Shown: piece by piece, positions 55,799 through 64,000 of the stretch
Layout: each line of letters begins with the position of its first letter
How positions within the stretch are numbered: the stretch's first letter is position 1
Assembly (NCBI GenBank): GCA_030280995.1
Contig: JASXTE010000005.1
Span: 37,094,203 to 37,158,202, forward strand
Source: Hemileia vastatrix
Lineage: Eukaryota > Basidiomycota > Pucciniomycetes > Pucciniales > Zaghouaniaceae
Direction: 5' to 3'
DNA length: 64,000 bases
Notes under the pieces: generated by a model
Told to the model about the DNA's origin: nothing
Seen by the model: only the letters and a program-made list of their open reading frames with translations
The model's database searches: none
Translations under genes and position numbers: made by a program

Positions 55799-56975
55799 TG
55801 TCAGCCTAAATATACTTAGGACTGAGTATTTCTTATGCTTAAAATAAGATAACCTTAACTAAATTAAGCTTATATCTTAAAAATAAGGTTAAAATAATAA
55901 TATATATTATTTTATTATATATATATATAATTATTATTCTATTATATAATTTATAATAGTTTAAATAGCTTATCCATTTCCTAATGATACTTATTAAGGT
56001 GGTAATGGAGTCATAATATACTTATCTTAAGTGATATGAAGTAATTATTGACATACATAAGCTTATATGTATACATAAATCTCATATTCAGTGAAATATG
56101 CAGTATATTATGTATATTTAGGTATATAAGTGGGTTTTAGCCCCTTAATAGCCTATAACCTTTGTTTTTCTGCTTATTTTAGGTCATATGGACAAAATCA
56201 GTGGACTCACAACGCCTACAGAAGCATAGACACCTATATCAGGTGCATACACCCAGTTTGGACAACTAAAATTACTTACTTGGATGGTTATTCACGGATT
56301 TATGGGTTGGAAGGATGTTTCTGGGTTAATATGGATGCTTGGGGATGTTATTGGGGGCTTGGACATTTTATTTGTTTCCTTTATATGCTTTTAGTTTCAT
56401 TAAATCTCTTTTTGATTATTTATTTTACCTGTTTCTTTATGGTATCCGCTTTTATCTGGGGTTTCTATTTATGGTATGGATCTGTGTTATTATTAATAGT
56501 GATGGAGGGTCCTTACTGGAGGTCTGGGTGTTGAAACTTCTTGAAGTGGACGCCATGGGGAGGTGATGGGCCCTCACAGTGCTGTAATTGCCGGGGATAG
56601 CAGTGACATCATCTGGATTGAAGGTCTGTGCACTCCAGTGGATTTGGGTATAAGTAAGGAGGGATTTTGACGGTTTATTATCATCATTCAATTACTACAA
56701 TTCAAACAAAAACTACAATACAATTATTAGCATTCAGAAATATATTATAAAGCCCTTATAAATTGATATTATCTTTATATAAGCTATAACTATATTTTAT
56801 TCTTCTATTTTCCACCACTAGCACGCATTAAAATCCAAGTATTGTGAGTTTTATTTGAGTATAACTATTCTTTTAGTCTTCCCCTGAGGTTTAAACACTA
56901 AATCATTTATTAATAAGTAGTAGGACCATAAAATAACACTATTATATCATACTTATATACTAGACTATACTGACA
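55799..56975 (+). repeat. 3' LTR of F (1177 bp)
   Basis: Direct copy of 47238-48414. Followed by TSD GATAT at 56976-56980. Confidence 0.95.
56130..56534 (+). CDS. Hydrophobic 134-codon open frame in the 3' LTR of F (doubtful gene)
   Basis: Copy of 47569-47973 with several conservative substitutions and no stop. See that entry. Confidence 0.3.
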   Translation: MGFSPLIAYNLCFSAYFRSYGQNQWTHNAYRSIDTYIRCIHPVWTTKITYLDGYSRIYGLEGCFWVNMDAWGCYWGLGHFICFLYMLLVSLNLFLIIYFTCFFMVSAFIWGFYLWYGSVLLLIVMEGPYWRSGC

Positions 56976-56980
56976 GATAT

Positions 56981-58142
56981 ACTAAAATAAAAAAATTAAT
57001 AATAAAAATGAAATGAAATCACATAAATGAAATAAAAAAAAATATAAAAAATAATACAAATGGTATTCCCCAGCCAATTAATGAGCTGATCCCCTGATAC
57101 CTTACCCACATCCAAGTGCATATTGATGTGGATACACAATTAATTCTTTTAAATGGTTAACAGAAAACAAAATTCAAAAAATTTAGAAATTCAGAAAATA
57201 ATAAAAAATAATGAAACACAGAAACACATGAAATAAATAATAATTAAAAATAAGAAAATAGCATTGCCCGGCCAATTGATGAGCCTTTCACCACCAATGC
57301 TTGCCCACATGCAGGTGACCCTGATGTGGTAACACCCTATATTTTTGATTTTATAATTTTAAACAACCCCCATAAAAAATTTAAAGAAAAAAAGAGAAAA
57401 AAAGAAAATAATCTAAAACTGCTATCTAGCAAAAACATAACTGCAAAATCAAAGAAAGTCCAGCTCCATAGATGGCCCAATAAGAGAAAGTCCGGTCCAT
57501 AGAAATGATCACTGGGTGGGCTCCCTCCGATAAGTAAAAATGATAGGAGACCACCAGTGATCCACCACCAATCTGAAAGAACCAAAGATAAAGAAGCCAG
57601 TCCCAAAATATTTTAAAGTCATAGTGGACTTGAAACCTGAATAATAAACAACAGAACTAGAATTAAACTAGGAAAAACAAAAGACTTGAGACAGACATTC
57701 TGGGGTAACTGTTCTACAGAGCAGCCAGCTCATCAGTTACCCCCACACTTGCCAAAATAAAATCTAGAAGCCCCCCCTGGGTACCTTCTAACAAAAACAC
57801 AACGTCCAACACAAAAAACCAAAACCAATAAGAGTGAAGAGTCCGGAACTTGAAAACCAAAGGAATTACCAGTTTAAAGTCATAGAGGACTTAAAACCTG
57901 TGAAAATAAATCAATACTAGGGTTCAACCAAATTAAGAAAAAGGGTTGGAAACAGACAATCTGGGGTAACTGTTGATAGAGCAGCCAGCCCATCAGTCAC
58001 CCCGACACTTGCCAAGATCAAAATCTAGAGGCCCCACCCATAAGTACCCTCTAACAAAAGTTTCCAAAAAACAGATGCATAGCATCACCACAAAAAAAAA
58101 CAAAAATTAAAGAATGGTCCGTAGTTTATCCTCATTGCGGAG
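56981..58142 (-). other. Structured 3' region of C
   Basis: Reverse-orientation equivalent of 17783-18990 in B. H5 units near 57070-57140 and 57265-57330; H4 with GATCACTGG near 57508 and CCAGTGATC near 57556; H2 at 57702-57743 (GGGGTAACTG/CAGTTACCCC) and 57963-58003 (GGGGTAACTG/CAGTCACCCC); H3 at 57765-57790 (TAGAAG/CTTCTA) and 58026-58053 (TAGAGG/CCTCTA); H1 copies near 57608, 57870 and 58121. No gene. Confidence 0.75.
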
Positions 58143-61057
58143 TCAATCTTCTTCATGCCTAGTGCCTCTGGGATAAAACCTCTTCACTTGGTCTTCAGCC
58201 TCCCTCTTTTTTAAGACTGCACCATCCAGCTCTTCCAAAACATAAGAACCTCCAGACGCCTAAGACCTGACTCTTTAAGGTCCATTCCATCTGTCAGCAA
58301 ACATTTTGCCCCACTGACTCTCCAAACTTCTATGTTACACCAAAACCAGACAACCAGGTTTCAAGGGATTCCTGAGTCTATGAGCTAAATTCTTGTCCCA
58401 GTATCTGACTGATTGATTCCTAATCTTCATCATTCTAGAGTATGCCTTCTCTTGACATTCCTCTCTATATTCCAACTGTTGCATCCTGGCACAGAACAAA
58501 TCTTCTGTTGAGTGCACATCATCCCAATCAATTCCAAGATAAGAGACAGCTTCCAAGTCCACTGGTAGAACGGCTTTTTGACCAAACATTAGCTCATAAG
58601 GAGAATAGCCAGTTGTCCTCTTCACAGTGACCCTATCAGCAAATAAAACCAAGGGTAAATAATGCCTCCACTTTTCAGCACTATCTCCACACATCTTCAC
58701 CAAAGCATTCTTGATAACTTAATGGCCTCTTTCAACCATGCCTTCAGCTTTAGGATAATATGGTGTGACCACTCTAACCCTAGAACCAACACTAGCCACA
58801 GCTTCTTTAAATTCGGCACCAAAATCTGGCCCACCATCCACAGTCACCAACTTCATCAACCCATACCTATAAATCCACTCCTTCTTCAAAAACGCTGCCA
58901 CATTCTTGGAAGTCAAATTAACCAGAGGCACTGCCTCAACCCAACCAGACAAATCATCCCTAGCAACAATCAAGTATTTATACCTGCCCTCTTTAATATG
59001 GACAGCATCCAGACTGACCCTTCCAAAAACAGTTGATTCACCAGTAGCACAGCCAACCTCTTTAGGTTTCAAGTGACTTCTTCTTTGACATTATTCACAA
59101 GATTGAACCCAACCCTGCACAGCCAACTTCATACCCGGCCACCAAAATCTGTCTGCTACTCTTCTATAAGTCTCCCCAAAGCCTCTATGACCAAGGTCTT
59201 CATGCAAAGACTTCAAAACCAATTATTGACCCTTCTTCTGAGTCACCAACACTTGAGGATTAGGATGTCTCCTCCTCATCAACCGCCTTCCTGACACATA
59301 AAATCCAGGACTCTTCTTCTTGATTGCCAACCAAGTATCATCATCACAACTATCTGGCCTCTCCAAGGTCAACAGATATTCTACCAAAATAAAATAAAAC
59401 CCAGATTGAACCCAGGTCTCATCTTCAAAATCTAGCAAAACAACATCCAAGGGTACAACTCTGTCATCAAAATCACCAGTGTGAACATGAGCCAATTGAG
59501 AAGCCCAACAAGGACACCAATCCCTAAATTTTGGCATGTCCTTCTCTTTCCACTGAACCTTGTGAGAATCCAGTTCACTAAAAAAAACACCCTTTTCCAA
59601 TTTTGAGCTGTCCCAAACAACAACTCCATCTTCATCAACAAAAATATCCTGATCACAAGAATCAAGATCAGATCCAGCCAGTTTAGCCTCTTGGGTGAGG
59701 TCAGAACAATCATCCAGTTTAGCCTCATGGGGGAGGAAAGAAAAATCCTCAGAACCCTTTGTGCTTGCCCTAATCACTGGAACATCTTCGTCAAACTCTT
59801 CAGAATCAGAATCCTCATCTGTAGGTGGCCTCCTTGATAACCCATCAGGCATAGTAAAAGTTTTACCTGGTTTGTGTACCAGGTCAAAAGAAAAATGTTG
59901 AATAAATGCCACACACCTAGTCATTGGAGCATTTGAAAGACTAGGTGTATTGATCATCTGAACCAAAGATTTTGCATCCACCTGCAGCTCAAAATGCTGC
60001 CCCCACAAAACCGTCTGTAGCTTCTTTAAAATTTTAGCTACGCCACACAATTCCAACTTAGGTTGAGAATACCTAGATTCCACCTCATTAAACACCACAG
60101 ACTCATACCTTACTGGCCTGACCCTCCCAGTCTTATCCTCCTGAGACAAAACAGCACCAGCAGCAATATAGCTTGAGTCCACTGCCAGATAAATCTTTCC
60201 AGCACCAACACCATAATCCAACTTGTGAAGAATTATATCTTCACCAACAACCTTTTTCAGCTTCTGAAAAGCCTCTTCACACTCCTCAGTCCATTCCCAA
60301 TCTGCATCTTTTCTGGTCAACCTCCTTAAAGGTGAAGCCAACAAAGAAAAATCCTTAATGAAAATCCTGACATATACACGTACACCCAAAAATCCTCTGA
60401 CTTCAGTAGTATTTTTAGGCCTTGGCCATGACTGAATTTTATTAATCTTCTTCTTCGCCATAATCCTTCCCTCTTTACATACCACATGACCCAGGATTTC
60501 CAAAGCAGGAACACAACAACAGAATTTTGACCCTGAAATGGTCAAACCAGCCTCTTCAATCCTAAACAACACTCTCTCTAGAGTTATTGCATATTCCCAC
60601 ACAAACCTCCTTATTCCAGGGTTCTCCGATAACACCTCATTACCATAATCAGTGGATGGTCCTTTAATTCCACCATCATCAATAAAAATACCAGCATGAG
60701 TAGGAACCTCATCCTGCAAAATCCAAGCCATCTGTGCTTGATAAACTGCCATTGAATTAGTTGCTCCTTGAGGCAACCTAGTGAGCTGAAATCTTCCCAA
60801 AGGAGTCTCAAAAGTTGTGAGAGGCCTTGAATCCGTATGTAGTTCCCTCTCATCATAACCACCCACAATATCACCCAAACCATAACACACCCTTCCAGCA
60901 AAAGCTTCAACAAAATCCTCTGCACTTGGCGGCATACCAGCGTCCTTGATAGTGACTCTATTCAAGGCTCTAAGATCATGAACCACCCTCAACTTTACAT
61001 TCTGCTTCTTTACACAGAACACCGGAGTTGAGTAACTGGATGTTGATTGTTCCTATA
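58143..61057 (-). pseudogene. pol: Pol of C (RT to integrase), 5' part cut by element H
   Basis: One frame from the H insertion point to TGA 58143-58145, with stops near 59223 (GAA to TAA), 59092 (GAA to TAA in the integrase zinc motif), 58720, 58333 and 58275. RT from VFCVKKQN onward with FIDDGGIKG (about 60690-60665), RNase H AVDSS and ELCGV, linker with two H1 copies (59679-59736), integrase LDAVHI, TVDGGPDFG, PKAEGMVERGH, and the SGGSYVLEELDG C-terminus. The 599-codon piece 61022-59223 is intact. It is close to B pol throughout. Confidence 0.92.
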
Positions 61058-61829
61058 TGTCACGTGCCACGTGACACTCAAGGCAAAAGCAGCTCATTAA
61101 ATCAATAATATCGAGTCCTAAATCTATACTCGAAGCGCAGAAAGCGATTCTCCATAGAAACTGCAATTCCCCTTTGTGTACTTACTATTTAACTGCGCTA
61201 GCCTAAACTCTAAATCTAAATTAGTCAATCTCCCAATAGGGTGCCTTAGTCTCCTTTTCAATAAGTGAAGCACAGCGCTAGGATCAACGTAATAGTACAG
61301 TAGTAGTTTTTCATTAAAGTTTTTTTAATTAATTAAAAAGGGGTAAATTGAGCATGGACGGATATTTAGCAAAGAGGGTCTAAGTGTATGTTAGTAATGG
61401 TCAATGGTATGGGAATGGTGCGATGAAAGGGAGGTCAATGCGAGGAGGAATAAAAGATATAAAAGGGTTGGGTATTTGGTTTGATATTCCTTAGAATTAA
61501 ATTATAAATCGTATTTACATTAATAGTGGTAAATCTTTAAAGTTGAATCATTGTTATTGTTTCTTTCTTTTATTTTCTCAATATTCATATATAAACCCTA
61601 AATCTTTGATTATTGAGTTTCCAACCCTTTGTGAGATCTTAAGAATTCCTATTACCCTTGAAACTATTTTATAATTCTTCTCGAACAAACCTCGAACCTG
61701 TAGCTCTTACTTCGAGTGACCTTCGAATCACTTCCTCGAATCATTCCTCTGTGCTTCAAAGAAGTTTTTAAATCTCTCATCTCACTTTCAGGAACATCCT
61801 CGACCTTGTGCGTAGGTCGTCCGGTGACA
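61058..61829 (+). repeat. 5' LTR of H (772 bp)
   Basis: Starts TGTCACGTG and ends GGTGACA, giving TGTCAC/GTGACA inverted ends. The first 19 bases form a near-perfect palindrome with two CACGTG boxes. TATAAAAG at 61458-61465 is a candidate TATA box. The second LTR is outside the window, so the right border is inferred from the terminal repeat only. Confidence 0.7.
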
Positions 61830-61901
61830 GTATAATTTAATTCTCCGTAGTTCTCATTCTTTGCACTACTACGTCCTTTTAGGTGTTTTAAAGTTTTAAA
61901 A

Positions 61902-63089
61902 ATGGCACCTGTTCAACGCACTCCTCCTACGGGCGCTACTACTAGAGCTCGCGCTAGAGGCAGGCCAACAGCCACAAGGTCTGTTTCCCGCACTCACTCT
62001 TTGGAACCACTCGACCTTAGGGAACGGCAACATTCAGTTCAATCTTTAGAAGACATCACTCAAGATTTTGAGGATTCTAGTGATGAAGAAGAAGGAGAGG
62101 ATACAATGCACAAGGCACCGTCCGCCCCAGCCAATCACCCTTCTGGTCAATCCTCAGAACCTGGACCATCTAACTCTCTGGAAGATTTCATGAGACTTTT
62201 CATGAAAACCCTTTCAAATCCAACGTCTTCAGAGGGATCTATGTTCAAATCTCCTTCTATGAAATCTCCTGACAAATTCGACGGAGATCACCCCAACAGA
62301 TTGCGACCCTTCTTGCAAACCTGCAAGCTACTGTTCCATAATGACCCTCAAACCTTTAACAGCGACCGATCAAAGGTTGTTTACGCTTCTTCATTCCTAG
62401 CCGGGAAAGCAGCAAGATGGTTCAAACCTTATCTGCTCATGCATTCTTCGACAGAAACCCACTTACTTATCAATAATTGGGAAAAGTTTGAAGACCAACT
62501 TTTTACGTTGTTTGGGGACCCTAATGAAACTGACAACACAGAAATTGAACTTGATTTTCTTCACATGAGTGATAATGGTAAAGCCTCTGAATATATCTCG
62601 AACTTCAGAGCACTTCAAACTCGAGTAGGTTGGAATGATGCTGCCCTTAAGTATCATTTCAAGAAAGGACTTCCTTCGAGGATTCTGGATCAATTAAATC
62701 TTCACGGTCAGAAGATGACTACTTTAACGGATTTAATGGATTGAACCCTCAAACTTGACGGCATTTATCAAGGATGACTTCAACATCGTCGATATGCCAA
62801 CAAATCTCAAGGCCTAAATTTTAAATCGGGATCTTCTTCACACCCACGACCAAATCAATCCTCCTTGACTCAATCCAAACCCAATAAGGAAAAGGATAAA
62901 CCTCGACCAAAAGGCTCGACCCCAGGCGATATCAGCAAAGTACTGGATCCTAAAGGGGAACTTAAAGAATCTGAGAGGAAGAGACGAGCAGATAATGGGT
63001 TATGTATGTATTGTGGCGGTAAGCACAAGTTGGAAGACTGTGTGAAATTTAAGGAAAGAGAAGGTACTAGTTCTAAGTCAAAAAACTAG
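61902..63089 (+). pseudogene. gag: Gag of H, two TGA stops
   Basis: ATG 61902 begins MAPVQRTPPTG. Arg/Ala-rich and acidic N-terminus, then a capsid domain of the retrotransposon-gag type (FKSPSMKSPDKFDG, LLFHNDPQTF, FLAGKAARWFKPYL, LFTLFGDPNE, KKGLPSRILDQL). Frame is continuous to TAG 63089 except TGA at 62742-62744 and about 62775. The first follows LMD, where related Gags as I recall have MDRTLELD; CGA to TGA would explain it. The zinc knuckle CMYCGGKHKLEDC lies at about 63004-63042. Confidence 0.88.
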
Positions 63090-63103
63090 TAGATAGTTTA
63101 CTT

Positions 63104-63927
63104 GTGTGCAAAGCAAACTATCTTATCTCTCCCAGTGCACAGAACCTCCATGTCTTAAGGACTGGAGTTGCCTTAAACCGCTTGAGATTCATTCTTTTTA
63201 AGGAGGATATCCCCTTCAGTTGTCTTATAGACTCTGGAGCTTCAATTTCTTTTGTTAGTTTATCTTTTGCCGAGAAGCTTCAACTAACATTTACAGATAT
63301 TGATCGAACTCCAATCTATTTGGTCGAATCAGAGGAACCCAAATATTGGGTAAGTAAGAAAGTTTTATGGGTTTTCAACTTTCCGAACTTTCCCCCCTTT
63401 GAGTGGGAATTATCAGTCTTGGATGCCCCAAGGATAGACGATACCATTCTTGGCCATGACTCTTTAACGCATTGGAATCCCGAAATTGATTGGACTAAGG
63501 GATTAATCACCCCATGCTCTAAGTATATTTCTGATTCTTCAATGCAGGTCAATAGGGAGTTAAACAACCCGCCTGACAACGTCCTGCTAGAGGACAAATC
63601 TCTGCCAGATGACCTGCAAGCATCTGATTTTTCTCTAAATGAGCAATTGGATAACCCTTCTAGCTCAATATCTTCACTCGAAGAGGATTTAAATTGCCTC
63701 GATGTAATCAAATTCTGCTCTCTCAATACAGGTATCCCCTCAACAGATTCTCTCGAAGATGAAGAGGACAACCAAATCAACGTTGAAGCCATTAAATCAA
63801 CTCTACCGGAAATCTATCACGATTTCCTTGATTTTTTCTCAATCCGCAAGGCCGATAAGTTACCACCTCATCCACCCTACGACCATCAAATAGAGTTAAT
63901 AGGTCCAGTACCTCCGGCAGGTCCCGT
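63104..63927 (+). pseudogene. pol: Protease and start of RT of H, truncated by an LTR
   Basis: The frame differs from that of Gag and starts about 15 bases after the Gag stop with no good ATG, so it is probably reached by recoding. Aspartic protease CLIDSGASISFVSL at about 63221-63262, a linker, then the RT entry motif FLDFFSIRKADKLPPHPPYDHQIEL. Real coding ends at about 63927; the last codons up to 63940 are LTR sequence. Confidence 0.88.
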
Positions 63928-64000
63928 TGTGGTAGCCTAAAGTTTAGTATGGCACCTAAGAACGTAAATGGAGTTATTACGGAGTGCAAGATTGGCGTTA
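63928..64000 (+). repeat. Start of an A-family LTR inside H
   Basis: TGTGGTAGCC and the following ~70 bases match the complement of 10556-10484, the LTR start of A, with about four differences. An A-type element in plus orientation therefore begins here and continues beyond the window. Confidence 0.85.

Larger units (their letters stand above)
47238..56975 (+). mobile_element. Element F: Ty3/gypsy chromovirus, full length, with a MITE inside
   Basis: 1177-bp LTRs at 47238-48414 and 55799-56975 flank gag and pol on the plus strand. The target duplication is GATAT (47233-47237 and 56976-56980). It is inserted in the T-rich part of the C 3' region. The LTRs differ at roughly 15-20 sites by eye. 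Related to D and E in protein but distinct in LTR sequence. It is inactivated by a few stops, frame changes in Gag and a MITE in the chromodomain. Confidence 0.95.
43028..61057 (-). mobile_element. Element C: B-type Ty3/gypsy, split by F and cut by H
   Basis: Minus-strand element inserted in A2 (left duplicate CACGG at 43023-43027). Visible: 3' LTR (44113-43028), polypurine tract, aORF2, H1 array, aORF1, then element F (47238-56975 with TSD GATAT), structured 3' region, and pol up to the H insertion at 61057. Its sequence from 43028 to 47150 matches B 23126-19042 in reverse orientation. Confidence 0.92.
61058..63927 (+). mobile_element. Element H: another Ty3/gypsy family, 5' part
   Basis: 5' LTR, gag with C-x2-C-x3-H-x4-C knuckle and protease on the plus strand, inserted in C pol (left duplicate probably CTATA at 61053-61057). 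RT is cut off at 63927 by a further A-type LTR. Its Gag differs from the other families here and is the kind I associate with rust-fungus elements. Confidence 0.88.

Noticed and set aside
63316..63792. 158-codon minus-strand ORF opposite H pol
   Set aside because: It overlaps the protease-RT frame, shows no conserved motif and has no relative in the window, unlike the aORFs.
1..64000. Host genes or tRNA genes
   Set aside because: Every convincing frame belongs to a mobile element; no cloverleaf or cellular protein was recognised by eye.

Overview
The window is a fungal, most likely basidiomycete, heterochromatic block made almost entirely of LTR retrotransposons inserted into one another. 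I see no cellular gene, tRNA, rRNA or CRISPR array. The fungal call rests on short (50-73 nt) GT-AG introns, Ty3/gypsy families of basidiomycete type, and the Gag at 61902-63089, which looks from memory like Gag proteins of rust fungi (Pucciniales). That recollection is unverified. Base composition is AT-rich.

Layout by element. A (1-10556, minus strand, 3' end outside) sits in the 5' LTR of B (10557-23126, plus). B abuts a Ty1/copia RNase H/LTR remnant (23127-24114). E (24115-26388 and 35829-36098) is a decayed chromovirus split by chromovirus D (26389-35823, minus; 1141-bp LTRs, TSD GTTTG), which itself holds a CACTA-type MITE (30413-30673). A2 (36099-43027, minus) lies in E and is cut by C (43028-61057, minus). 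C is split by chromovirus F (47238-56975, plus; 1177-bp LTRs, TSD GATAT), which holds a second CACTA-type MITE (54717-55603). C is cut again by H (61058-63927, plus), and H is cut by the start of another A-family LTR (63928-64000). The nest E > A2 > C > F > MITE is five levels deep.

The A/B/C clade (A, A2, B, C) holds the most unusual biology. (1) About 65-70 copies of a 22-nt hairpin motif, called H1 here, occur in these four elements and not in D, E, F or H. In the RNA sense it is a 3-5 bp stem, a 6-nt loop of type CNNCAW, then YTAAACTG. The stem bases covary between copies (AGTC/GACT, GGTC/GACC, ATTC/GAAT, CCTC/GAGG). Copies occur in arrays downstream of pol and, in frame, inside pol linkers. 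(2) Larger covarying hairpins (H2-H5) sit between the pol stop and the 3' LTR. (3) The same 3' region carries one or two intron-containing genes on the antisense strand, each with a Cys cluster, a Ser/Pro-rich linker, a phase-1 intron and a helical C-terminal domain. They are conserved at protein and intron level between A2 and B/C. (4) The Gag-protease to RT junction of both A and B is a U UUU UUG/A heptamer followed at once by a stop, with pol continuing in the -1 frame.

Taken together, the A/B/C clade looks like an LTR-retrotransposon lineage with a structured 3' region, antisense accessory proteins and -1 frameshifting. Every copy here is broken by stops, indels or later insertions, so the functional inferences rest on comparison between copies.
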